DNA of 64,000 nt from Methylonatrum sp040877625 (lineage in GTDB: Bacteria; Pseudomonadota; Gammaproteobacteria; Nitrococcales; Aquisalimonadaceae), in contig JBBDNK010000008.1 of the NCBI GenBank assembly GCA_040877625.1, forward strand, positions 62,001-126,000, given 5' to 3'. The notes beneath the pieces were generated by a model that searched no databases, had not been told where the DNA came from, and worked only from the letters and a program-made list of their open reading frames with translations. Below, piece by piece: positions 26,677 through 35,194 of this stretch (positions are counted from its first letter, which is position 1; each line of letters opens with the position of its first letter). A program made the position numbers and the translations under genes.

Positions 26677-26847
26677 TGTCTATCTCCCTATAGTTTCCAT
26701 GCGGCTTTCTGATCATCCTGAGATCCTTATTGCCGCCAGTGCTGTTTGAGTACTGCCCTGACGGATGGTAGATTTCAAGCGGTCCGGAATCAATTCCACC
26801 CGTGCGCGCCGCGACCCGGCCGCCGGTATGCGAGGAACGCGTTGACA

Positions 26848-27561
26848 ATGCTATGGATGGTTTCCGCCTTGCTGATCGTGGCGCTTGGCGCCGCGCCTAC
26901 ACCGGCTCGTGCCGACACCGCGCATCTTCAGCCAGCGCTTGAAGAAGCGATGCAGCTTTATTACTACGGAGACAGTGCAGAGGCGCGGGCCCGCCTGGCG
27001 GAGCTGGCCGAGCTAGGCTGTGCCAAGGCACAGTCGAAACTGGCCGGCATGCGCAATACGTTGCCTGAGGAGGAGCGGCAGGCGCACGCACTCAAGTGGT
27101 ATCGCCGCGCCGCGGAGAATCGCCGGGCGGATGCTCAATTCTTTTTGGGCCTTGCATATGATTATGGTCTATGGGGATTAGGTCCCAGAGAGTACGACGA
27201 AGCCCGGGCGTGGTATCGGCGCGCCGCCGAACAGGGGCACCCAGAGGCCATGCTGTCTCTGGCTTCTCTAAGCAGAGATCCTGTTGAGAGCTATATGTGG
27301 TACGTCCTGGCCATCCCTCGCTTTCCGCCACCCACGGACAGGCCGGCGCATGGTCTGGGTACAGACAATCAATCGCGTGAAATGGCCCGTCAACGGCGTG
27401 ATCAGCTGGCCCAGTACCGGACTGCGGAGCAGATCGCCGAGGCCGAACGGCTAGCGGCGGCCTGGGAGGTCGAGCACGACTATATCCGCCGCATGCCAGA
27501 GACATCGGACGAGCCGATCCCGTTGTGGTTCAACGCCGTCGAGGGCCCTTGCGACGACTGA
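26848..27561 (+). CDS. Sel1-repeat protein, exported
   Basis: About 237 residues from the ATG at 26848, which opens directly on a signal peptide (MLWMVSALLIVALGAA...ARA, cleavage near residue 23). In-frame starts upstream to 26746 would bury the signal and are less likely. At least two Sel1-like repeats follow: ALKWYRRAAENRRADAQFFLGLAYDYG and ARAWYRRAAEQGHPEAMLSLASL, plus a partial SYMWYVLA. Such repeats form periplasmic scaffolds for protein-protein contacts. A role in assembling the glycan machinery is possible but only suggested by position. Confidence 0.72.
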   Translation: MLWMVSALLIVALGAAPTPARADTAHLQPALEEAMQLYYYGDSAEARARLAELAELGCAKAQSKLAGMRNTLPEEERQAHALKWYRRAAENRRADAQFFLGLAYDYGLWGLGPREYDEARAWYRRAAEQGHPEAMLSLASLSRDPVESYMWYVLAIPRFPPPTDRPAHGLGTDNQSREMARQRRDQLAQYRTAEQIAEAERLAAAWEVEHDYIRRMPETSDEPIPLWFNAVEGPCDD

Positions 27562-27603
27562 GGCGACAGATGCCTCGGCAGTAACATGGATGGCTCCCTG
27601 GAA

Positions 27604-29562
27604 CTACATCGAACCGCTTGTGTTATTGGTCTTATCCGGACGCCATGAATATACTTCAAAGGCGTCGTCGTCAGACGTGAACGCCAACGTTAGCCTAGGC
27701 ATCTCGATAAGTTGCCGCTCCCACTGGTTCCATCGGCGTGAGCGTTTTCCAACGACAATCCATGTCCTTTGATTATTGGCGACCAAAAACTCCCTCATGT
27801 CAATCGCTGTGGACAGTAGTTGACTCCCTGTCCATATTTCTCTTTGCTTCCCTTCGCAGGCTTGGTTCCGATAGCGTGGGTCGCTCCTGTCGAGATAAAT
27901 GGCATCTAGCCTATCTGCATAAATGTTGATTGGTGTGATTGTCGATAAAATGGTGTCATCTTCCGTGGCGCTATGTCTAAGAAAATCAGCTGGACCAGCG
28001 TGATCATAACGTGCGTAATAATGCCTGGTCAGGATGTCAGAGTAACCAACTCGAAAGTTCGCCTCATAGGAGTCGATTGCTCGAAGGTGTTGGAAATCAA
28101 AGTCAGATGAGATTAGGAATAATGCTGGCAGAGTCAGTAACCATTTTTGCATCGGCGCTGACCACGGGGCGAAACTCAGGGCAGTTCTGGATAATGCGGC
28201 CACTGCCGTGATAATAAATAAAGGGTATGAAAAGAAAAAGTATCTTGTCTCGTTGACGGGAGTGGGAATAAGAGCTACAAGCGTTAAGCTAATGAGGCAC
28301 AGGCAAAGTAAAACACCGAGGCATTTTTCTCGCTCAAAGCCGTGATATAGAACCAGGATAGATCCAACAACGTAAGATAGAGCCAGAAATATAGCAATAT
28401 CTGGAAGGACTTGATACATCGGTTGTATAATGGCGCTAATAATGTCCGGCATATTGATCAGTCTGCGAATAGATGCAGGTAAGCTGTATTCGAAAGACAA
28501 GATCAAAAAAGCAATCCACCCAACGGTTAAAAAAGTATTCACTGTAAGATTTGTCTGTACGCTTCGACGGCGCACTTCCTCAGATCCCAGCCACCCTGAT
28601 ACCATTATTCCACCGAACAGGATGGCGGCGAACATCACGTGACCGCTGAACACGAGAAGCGATCCGCACAGCATGCCGAGTTGAAGCATGTGGGGAAGTG
28701 CCCTGTCAGCCAGCAGCTTCCACGCGGCGTAACTCAGTGCGAGTAGGCACAGCGTTACGAAAACTGTCCCCGACCACGTTGATAGCGCCAGGGCAATATG
28801 ATCCGTCGACGGGATCAGATTGCTCAGGCTGCGCCTACTAGTTCCCTCCATGCCACTCATTGCCGATGCCTGAGCTGCAATGAACCTGAAATCTGTTTGC
28901 GAAAACCAGATGGAGCCAATCAGGACAAGAGTGGATATCGAAATCCATATCCACGATGTGCGAAACTGCTTTATAAAAAACGGCAAAAAGTTCAGAACAG
29001 CGAGAAAAATCCCTCCCTCCCATGTCAGTAAACCAATCACAGTGAGTGCTATTATCCATTTCCAGCGATGATATTCAGTCCGTGTTATCAGGAAATAAAG
29101 ATGATAAATGTGCCAGATAAAGATTGCCTGAAAAGGGGCATACATTCTCCCAAAACGGGCCATCTCAATCTGCCATGTGGAAAGCAGAAGCACGATGAGT
29201 ACCAGGAACGCTATTCTGCGCCCTGCCGCATCACGCGTTATGAAAAATGCGGCTGGAATTACTGCCAGGCTGGCTACAACGGATAATCCTCTGAGTGTCA
29301 GTTCAGAGCTGACGCCCATCGCGACGAACGGGACGGCAAGGTATTGATAGGTTATTCCTCGTAAATAATATCCTCCGCACGGGAACTCTGGAACGCCAGT
29401 TTTCAGAATAAATTCTACAGATTGTGCAATATAAAATTCGTCTACGGAGAGTGGCCAAGTGCCTAATCCAATCAGTCTGAAATAGATCCCTGCCATGAAT
29501 GCAAGAACGACAAGTCCACCCCAGATCCATATGTCGTTGTTCCAGCGATTAGTGCTGATCAT
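27604..29562 (-). CDS. GT-C fold membrane glycosyltransferase (ArnT/PMT-like)
   Basis: 652 residues with about 12 hydrophobic helices in the first ~490 residues and a soluble periplasmic C-terminal domain. The first periplasmic loop carries the GT-C acidic motif: TWPLSVDEFYIAQS, Asp41-Glu42. These enzymes use polyprenyl-phosphate sugars and act on the periplasmic face. The DPM-like transferases at 42938 and 43914 are candidate sources of such donors. AT-rich relative to the core. It converges with the Sel1 gene; only 42 bases separate the stops. Confidence 0.8.
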   Translation of the reverse strand: MISTNRWNNDIWIWGGLVVLAFMAGIYFRLIGLGTWPLSVDEFYIAQSVEFILKTGVPEFPCGGYYLRGITYQYLAVPFVAMGVSSELTLRGLSVVASLAVIPAAFFITRDAAGRRIAFLVLIVLLLSTWQIEMARFGRMYAPFQAIFIWHIYHLYFLITRTEYHRWKWIIALTVIGLLTWEGGIFLAVLNFLPFFIKQFRTSWIWISISTLVLIGSIWFSQTDFRFIAAQASAMSGMEGTSRRSLSNLIPSTDHIALALSTWSGTVFVTLCLLALSYAAWKLLADRALPHMLQLGMLCGSLLVFSGHVMFAAILFGGIMVSGWLGSEEVRRRSVQTNLTVNTFLTVGWIAFLILSFEYSLPASIRRLINMPDIISAIIQPMYQVLPDIAIFLALSYVVGSILVLYHGFEREKCLGVLLCLCLISLTLVALIPTPVNETRYFFFSYPLFIITAVAALSRTALSFAPWSAPMQKWLLTLPALFLISSDFDFQHLRAIDSYEANFRVGYSDILTRHYYARYDHAGPADFLRHSATEDDTILSTITPINIYADRLDAIYLDRSDPRYRNQACEGKQREIWTGSQLLSTAIDMREFLVANNQRTWIVVGKRSRRWNQWERQLIEMPRLTLAFTSDDDAFEVYSWRPDKTNNTSGSM

Positions 29563-29752
29563 CTTTTTGCTCTACGCTGCCGAAGCCGATGGCGAGTAAC
29601 AATTTATTCGATAATTACTCATTGTCACCGCCATAGTCAATCTCCAATCGATTGCTAAGGATTCTCCTTGTAAAGAAGGGATGAAGCTGTTTGCAGTTCC
29701 TCACAACGTTTCTGTCAGTTCGTCGTCGGTGTAGTATCTGGCTATAAATTGG
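29563..29752. promoter_or_regulatory. Divergent intergenic region
   Basis: 190 bases between the GT-C gene (-) and the hotdog/SDR fusion (+). It must carry the promoters of both. A TATAAA at 29743-29748 is the only -10-like hexamer I can point to; it has no recognisable -35 partner. Confidence 0.3.
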
Positions 29753-31393
29753 TTGCTCGCCTACGGGGTCGTGTTCGAAGTGGTTCAGCGGGAGTTTGAA
29801 GTCGCAATGTCCCTGGTGGACGCGTTCGCCGCGTTGACCGGTGACCGTAGCTCTCTGCATGTGGACGACGCCGTTGCCCGGCGCAGCCGGTATCGCCGGC
29901 GCGTGGCGCATGGCATGTTGCCGCTGGCTTCGCTGGCGATGATCCAGCTGGAGCACCCACAGGGTCACATCCGGTTTCAGCGTCTGAAGGGGCGGTTTCT
30001 AAGGCCGTTGTGGCCGGGCGAGCAGGTCAGTATGCGCATCGAGATCGCCCCGGCCGAGGGCGATCTCCGCACGTTCAGCGCCACGCTGGTCAAGCTTTCG
30101 GACGCAAGCATCCTGACGCGCGTGACGGGTGCCTACCGAGTGGTTTCTGCTCCGGGGGCGCCCAGTCGTGCGGAGTCCGCCGCCTCCGGATTCTGCGACG
30201 AAACGCTGGTGGAACTCGATCAGGGGATGGATGCACTGGAGGGGCGTCGGGAGTCGCTGCGGTGGCGGCCCCATGATGCCGCGTTGACGGCTTTCGCGGT
30301 AGAGATTCTCGGCCCCATGGGGGTGGAGCTAGCCGTCCCGCCGTGCCCCAATCTCATCGCTACGCTCATGATGTCGCCACTGGTGGGCATGCGTTTGCCG
30401 GGGCGGCGTGCCACGTTCCTGTCATTTGATCTTGCATTCAAGAGCGATATCTCCATGGCCACTGGTTGTGAGATCACCGGCACGGTTACGCACCGGCAGC
30501 CGGCCGCGGATCTCATGAAGGCGGACGTGGAGGTGCGCGACGGTGTCGATACTGTCGCGACCGGTGCGTTGGAGACGCTGGTCAACCCGCCGCCAAGCCG
30601 CATGCCGAGCTGTGCGGAACTGAGCGCCTCCGCGCTGGATCTCGGGCTGACCGGCAAGGTGGCCGTCGTGGTCGGCGGCAGCCGCGGCATCGGCGAAACC
30701 ACGGCGAAACTGCTGGCCTTGCTGGGCGCGCGTGTCACGTTGACCTATTTCCGGGGGCGCAATGATGCCGAACGAATCGTTGCCGAGATACGCGAGCATG
30801 GCGGCGTGGCGGATTGCGCGCTCTGCGACGTCCGCGACGAGACGCAGGTGAGCGCCTTGATGCGGGAGATAGCCGAGCGGGAAGGGGGCATCGATATCCT
30901 CGTCAACTGCGCTGTTCACGATTTCTCGCCGATGCCGGCGATGGATGCGCGCTGGGATGACTACCTCGCTGAGCTGGAAGTCTCCGTCAAGGGTTATCAT
31001 GCCACCTGTCGCGGTGCCGTGCCGGTCATGCGCAAGGCGGGGCGCGGCAAGATCATCAATTTCTCGTCGGTGGCGGTGCGTATTCCGGTTTCCGGGCAGA
31101 GCCGTTACATCACGGCCAAGAGCGCGGTGGAGGGGTACACCAGGAGCCTCGCGCAGGAGCTTGCGGGCAGCAATATCCAGGTCAATCTGGTCATTCCCGG
31201 CATGACGGAAACGGATCTGGTAGCGGCGATCCCGACGACGTATCGGGACAGGCTCAGTGCCGCTCGCGCCTCCGGGCGCCACGTCGGCCCCGCCGAAGTT
31301 GCGCAGGCTGTCGCGTTTCTGTCCTCGCAGTGGTCGAATGCGATGACGGGGCAGGCCGTGGTGCTCAACCTCGGGGAACCCCCGTTTGTCTGA
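29753..31393 (+). CDS. Double-hotdog (MaoC-like) dehydratase fused to an SDR ketoreductase
   Basis: Up to 546 residues. The first ~140 residues are a MaoC-type hotdog with the hydratase segment LTGDRSSLHVDD...RRVAHGML; the next ~140 look like a second hotdog half. From ~298 an SDR domain follows: KVAVVVGGSRGIGE (NADPH loop), LVNCAVHDF (NNAG position), then Ser in NFSSVAV and Tyr-x3-Lys in YITAK. The pairing would hydrate/dehydrate and reduce an acyl-ACP or acyl-CoA. Start is uncertain: TTG 29753, GTG 29771 or ATG 29807; the last would cut the first hotdog strand. It opens the 29.7-34.1 kb acyl operon with an ACP gene. Confidence 0.8.
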   Translation: MLAYGVVFEVVQREFEVAMSLVDAFAALTGDRSSLHVDDAVARRSRYRRRVAHGMLPLASLAMIQLEHPQGHIRFQRLKGRFLRPLWPGEQVSMRIEIAPAEGDLRTFSATLVKLSDASILTRVTGAYRVVSAPGAPSRAESAASGFCDETLVELDQGMDALEGRRESLRWRPHDAALTAFAVEILGPMGVELAVPPCPNLIATLMMSPLVGMRLPGRRATFLSFDLAFKSDISMATGCEITGTVTHRQPAADLMKADVEVRDGVDTVATGALETLVNPPPSRMPSCAELSASALDLGLTGKVAVVVGGSRGIGETTAKLLALLGARVTLTYFRGRNDAERIVAEIREHGGVADCALCDVRDETQVSALMREIAEREGGIDILVNCAVHDFSPMPAMDARWDDYLAELEVSVKGYHATCRGAVPVMRKAGRGKIINFSSVAVRIPVSGQSRYITAKSAVEGYTRSLAQELAGSNIQVNLVIPGMTETDLVAAIPTTYRDRLSAARASGRHVGPAEVAQAVAFLSSQWSNAMTGQAVVLNLGEPPFV

Positions 31394-31423
31394 GCAGGCG
31401 GGTTCTGCAACAAGGGGGGTATC

Positions 31424-33385
31424 GTGCGGGATACCGCCCTGTCGTATGATTTCGGGGGGCGGAGTCAACGTCGTGGCGTAATCGAAAATAGGCTTGGGGG
31501 CACGGTCGCATTGGGCACAGCACGCAGTGAAATTCGTCAGGCGTTGAAAGGCGCCTCTTCATGGTCACAATTGTTGCCGGTGGTGCAGGGTCTGGCGTCC
31601 GAGGATGTCGACGGGGCGATGGTGGACATGGTTCACCGCGCCGTGGAGCGCCTGGACGGTGCGGCCGACGTTCGGCTTGCCTACCTGTCCGATCAGACGC
31701 TTGACCCCCTGTCCCGGCATGTCGCCGCCCATGCGGCGATGGATGGCATTCGGTTGGGTTCCTACGTAGGGCCTTACGATCAGCATTTTCAGGAGGTGCT
31801 GGATCCCGCAAGCGGCCTGGCGGCGTTCGATCCGGACGTGATTTTTTTGAATTTGAGCCTTGGGTTCCTGGCGCCGCCGCTGGTGGCCGGGTTTCTCGAT
31901 TTGTCACCCGACGATCGACGTGCCGCGATCACGGACGTCATTTCCCACCTGCGCAGTTGGGCGGATGCCGCTTGTGAGCGGACCCGTGCCACGCTGATCA
32001 TCGCCAATTTCCCGCGGCCGCTTCACCCTGCCGCCGGCATTGCCGACAGCAGCCTGGATTGCGGCGAGGCGGAGTTCCATGCGGAGTTGAACCTGGCCCT
32101 GTTGCGTGAATTCCGCAGCCACACCCGGGTGAGCGTGCTCGATATCGATCTGGTTCTTGCGCGTGTGGGCCGCGAGCGCGCGCTGAATCCGCGCATGGCC
32201 TATCTGGCAAAAATGCCCTGGGACGAGGTGGCGCTGCCGGAACTGTCCTCGGAACTGCTGCGCTATGTGCGCGCGGTGCGCGGAGATATACGCAAGTGCC
32301 TGGTGCTGGATCTGGACAACACACTGTGGGGCGGGGTGGTTGGCGAGGACGGCGTATGGGGCGTGCGTGTGGGCGACGGCGATGCCGAGTCCAGGGCCTA
32401 TGCGGATTTTCAACGCGTGGTGAAATCGCTGATGCGGCGCGGCGTGGTGCTGGCTGTCTGCAGCAAGAACAACCGCGATGACGTGGTCGAGTTGTTCGAG
32501 GCGCGCGAGGATATGCCGCTGCGCTGGGATGATTTCGCCACCGTGCGCATCAACTGGGAGCACAAGCACCTGAACCTGCAGGCCATTGCCGAGGAGCTGA
32601 ACATCGGCGTCGACAGCCTGGTTTTTGTTGACGACAACCCGGTGGAATGCGAAATGGTGCGCGAGATGCTGCCCGCGGTGCACACCATCCTGCTGCCGGA
32701 GGATCCGGCCGTGCGGCCCGGGCTGCTGCGCGGCCTGGCCGCGTTCGAGACGTTGCGGATCACCGGTGAGGACGTTGCCAAGCTGGCGCAGTACCGCCAG
32801 AATGCCGCGCGCGCCGCGACGCTCAACCAGGCCGGCGATCTGACCGCTTTTCTGGAGGATCTCGACACCCGTGTGGTCCTGGAGCAGGCGGCGGCGCAAC
32901 ATGTGCCGCGTGTTCATCAGCTGTTCATGAAGACCAACCAGTTCAACGTCACCACGCAGCGGTATTCCGTGGCCGATGTCGAGAGCTTTCTCGATAACCC
33001 CGATTGTCAGCTCCGCGTGGCCTCGGTGTCGGACCGATTCGGCGATCTCGGCCTGGTGGTGCAGTACCTGGTGCGGCTGGACGGCGAGGTGGGGGTCATC
33101 GACAGCTTTCTGATGAGCTGCCGGGCCATGGGCCGTGGTATAGAGACCGCGCTGATGAACGAGATCAAGCGCGAGCTTCTGGACTCAGGGCGTGTTCAGC
33201 GCCTTGAGGCGCGGTACGTGCCGACGCGCAAGAATGCGCCGGTGCGAACGTTCTTCGATGACCAGGGCTTCGAGCGAATCGAAGAAGACAACGAGGGCAA
33301 CTGCCGCTATCGGCTGGATGCGGCCCAGGCCGCGGGCCTGGCGTGCCCCGGCATAACGGTGGAAAAACGGTATTCGGAGGAATAA
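31424..33385 (+). CDS. FkbH-like HAD-IIIC family protein
   Basis: 653 residues from a GTG with AAGGGGGG four bases upstream. N-terminal ~280 residues resemble the SGNH-like domain of long FkbH proteins; the HAD core begins at KCLVLDLDNTLWGG with nucleophile Asp296 and Asp298, followed by VCSKNNRDDV and FVDDNPVECEMV. The C-terminal ~170 residues look GNAT-like (MSCRAMGRGIETALMNEI). FkbH enzymes dephosphorylate and load a three-carbon acyl group such as glyceryl from 1,3-bisphosphoglycerate onto an ACP. The adjoining ACP gene overlaps by one base, which fits exactly that chemistry. Confidence 0.88.
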   Translation: MRDTALSYDFGGRSQRRGVIENRLGGTVALGTARSEIRQALKGASSWSQLLPVVQGLASEDVDGAMVDMVHRAVERLDGAADVRLAYLSDQTLDPLSRHVAAHAAMDGIRLGSYVGPYDQHFQEVLDPASGLAAFDPDVIFLNLSLGFLAPPLVAGFLDLSPDDRRAAITDVISHLRSWADAACERTRATLIIANFPRPLHPAAGIADSSLDCGEAEFHAELNLALLREFRSHTRVSVLDIDLVLARVGRERALNPRMAYLAKMPWDEVALPELSSELLRYVRAVRGDIRKCLVLDLDNTLWGGVVGEDGVWGVRVGDGDAESRAYADFQRVVKSLMRRGVVLAVCSKNNRDDVVELFEAREDMPLRWDDFATVRINWEHKHLNLQAIAEELNIGVDSLVFVDDNPVECEMVREMLPAVHTILLPEDPAVRPGLLRGLAAFETLRITGEDVAKLAQYRQNAARAATLNQAGDLTAFLEDLDTRVVLEQAAAQHVPRVHQLFMKTNQFNVTTQRYSVADVESFLDNPDCQLRVASVSDRFGDLGLVVQYLVRLDGEVGVIDSFLMSCRAMGRGIETALMNEIKRELLDSGRVQRLEARYVPTRKNAPVRTFFDDQGFERIEEDNEGNCRYRLDAAQAAGLACPGITVEKRYSEE

Positions 33386-33621
33386 TGCAAGACGGATTGC
33401 GCAGTGCGTTCGCGGACCTTTTCGGCCTGGATGAGAGCGAAGTCACGGAGGAGCTGACACCGGATTCGGTGGATCTCTGGGATTCTCTCAATCATTTGCG
33501 GCTGATAACGGCCCTGGAGGAGGCGTTCGGCATCAAGCTCACCATGGCCGAGATCGAGTACATGATGGGGAGTGTGGCGAAGGTGCGGGAAGTGCTGGAG
33601 CGGCATGGGGCGGGGCAATGA
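33385..33621 (+). CDS. Acyl carrier protein
   Basis: 78 residues. Ser34 in LWDSLNHLRL is the phosphopantetheine attachment site; the surrounding acidic helices (DLFGLDESEV, ALEEAFGIKL) are typical of ACPs, although Trp before the Asp-Ser-Leu replaces the usual small residue. The ATG shares one base with the FkbH stop (TAATG), with GGAGG four bases upstream; the longer frame starting inside the FkbH gene is not needed. It is a dedicated carrier for the module rather than the fatty-acid ACP. Confidence 0.9.
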   Translation: MQDGLRSAFADLFGLDESEVTEELTPDSVDLWDSLNHLRLITALEEAFGIKLTMAEIEYMMGSVAKVREVLERHGAGQ

Positions 33622-34145
33622 AGCTTCTCCACCGCATTCGCCGTTTAGCCGTGCCGTCGTTTGTCGTGACGCTGTGGTACCTGTTGCGACACCGATGCCG
33701 GATCAGCCCACGGGCTGAAGTCGAGATCAACGCGCTTTTGACTATGGGTGCCGGAACCGAGGTCAATGCCTTCAGCAAACTCAAGGTTAGCGGCGGCGTG
33801 TTGCGCATCGGCAGGAACGTGAGCGTGTCCACCTGCTGCTTCATTTCGGCGTCCGAGGGCGGCGTGGAGATTGGCGACTACACCATGGTAGGCCCGAACG
33901 TCAGCATCGTTGGCAATAACTACCGTTATGATCGGATCGATGTTCCCACCGTTCTGCAGGAAAAGACGTCCAAGGGCATCCGTATCGCCGACAACGTCTG
34001 GCTTGGTGCCGGCGCGGTGGTGCTGGACGGCGCGCGTATCGACGCCGGTGTCATCGTCGCCCCCAATTCGGTGGTTTCCGGCCATGTACCGGAGAATGCG
34101 GTCGTTCAGGGGAATCCCGCGCGGGTGATTTTCACTCGGCGTTAG
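33618..34145 (+). CDS. Left-handed beta-helix (hexapeptide) acyltransferase
   Basis: 175 residues of hexapeptide repeats from ~45 onward: VLRIGRNVSVSTCCFISA, VEIGDYTMVGPNVSIVGNN, IRIADNVWLGAGAVVLDG and APNSVVSGHVPENAVVQGNPAR, the last being the typical C-terminal cap. Such trimers move acetyl or other acyl groups to sugar hydroxyls or amines. ATGA overlap with the ACP stop couples it to the acyl module, so it may take its acyl group from the ACP rather than from acetyl-CoA; that is inference. It ends 14 bases inside the convergent epimerase gene. Confidence 0.87.
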   Translation: MKLLHRIRRLAVPSFVVTLWYLLRHRCRISPRAEVEINALLTMGAGTEVNAFSKLKVSGGVLRIGRNVSVSTCCFISASEGGVEIGDYTMVGPNVSIVGNNYRYDRIDVPTVLQEKTSKGIRIADNVWLGAGAVVLDGARIDAGVIVAPNSVVSGHVPENAVVQGNPARVIFTRR

Positions 34146-35166
34146 AGGTGAACTCCGCACCCCGGCGTGGCGGCAGGTGGCCGTTTTCCCGATACCACGC
34201 CACGGTCAGCGCCAACCCCGCTGCCAGGTCTGTCCAGGCCTGATGATAACCGAGTACGTTTTTTGCCTTATCGCAGTTAAAGGCGCGGTTGTTGCGGTAG
34301 AAACGCACACGCCTGCGGTGGAGTGGCGGCTCGATCCCGAACGGCACGCAGACGGCTTCGCAAAGCACGGCAGCGGCATGGAAAGGCCAGTATGGAAGCT
34401 TCAGCCACGGTGGTGGTGAGCCTACCGCTTCGGCGGCGGCCACCACATAGTCTTTCAGCGGCAGGTATTGCGGCCCCCCGAGTATAAACACTTCGCCGCT
34501 AATGCCCGGTGTGGTGAGCGCACGCATGATTCCTTCCACCACGTCACTCACGTAAACCGCATGAAAGTTCTCCTGACAGGGCCCCAGCAGGAGAAAGCGG
34601 CGTTTAGTCAGCATGCGAAACATCTTGAGCATGCGCATATCACCCGGGCCGTAAATGGATGCGGGTCGAACGATCACGATTTCCATGCTCGTCTTCCCCA
34701 AATGCTCCCGACAGAGCATTTCCGCTTCCAGCTTGGTCTCCTGGTAGAGGTCCCCGGGGTTGAACGGTGATTGCTCGTCCGCCGGTGTGGTCTGCACATG
34801 GCCGTGGACGCCGATGGTCGAGCAATAAATGAATCGCCGTACACCGGCCCGTTCGGACGCTTCCAACGCGGCCCTGGTGCCTTCGACATTGATCTTCCGG
34901 TAGGTCTCCGGCTTGCCGGAAGCGCTTCGAAAATTGGAGACCAGATGAACCACGGTGTCGGCACCGGCGACCAGTTCGTCCATGGCGGCACTGTCCGTGA
35001 TGTCGGAAATAACCGTACGGGCTGCTCCGATATTCAGCTGCGTTGCCTTGTGCGCATCCCGAGCATGGGCATAGACCTCAATGCCTTCATCTTTCAGCCT
35101 TTTCACAAGGTGTTGACCAAGAAAGCCGGTTGCGCCTGTCACTGCCGTGTTTTTGATCGAGTTCAT
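34132..35166 (-). CDS. NAD(P)-dependent sugar epimerase/dehydratase
   Basis: 344-residue extended SDR. NAD-binding loop TGATGFLGQHLV (10-21), Asp-x-Thr in ISDITDS, VVHLVSNFRS, CSTIGVHG with the active-site Ser/Thr, catalytic Tyr141-x3-Lys145 and VRPASIYGPGD. Members interconvert or reduce nucleotide sugars. The poly-G stretch and CAACC before the ATG provide a purine-rich ribosome site. It ends tail-to-tail with the hexapeptide acyltransferase, overlapping by 14 bases. Probably makes a precursor for this locus; exact sugar unknown. Confidence 0.85.
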   Translation of the reverse strand: MNSIKNTAVTGATGFLGQHLVKRLKDEGIEVYAHARDAHKATQLNIGAARTVISDITDSAAMDELVAGADTVVHLVSNFRSASGKPETYRKINVEGTRAALEASERAGVRRFIYCSTIGVHGHVQTTPADEQSPFNPGDLYQETKLEAEMLCREHLGKTSMEIVIVRPASIYGPGDMRMLKMFRMLTKRRFLLLGPCQENFHAVYVSDVVEGIMRALTTPGISGEVFILGGPQYLPLKDYVVAAAEAVGSPPPWLKLPYWPFHAAAVLCEAVCVPFGIEPPLHRRRVRFYRNNRAFNCDKAKNVLGYHQAWTDLAAGLALTVAWYRENGHLPPRRGAEFTSNAE

Positions 35167-35194
35167 GGTTGCCCCCCCCGAGGCTGAATATTGG

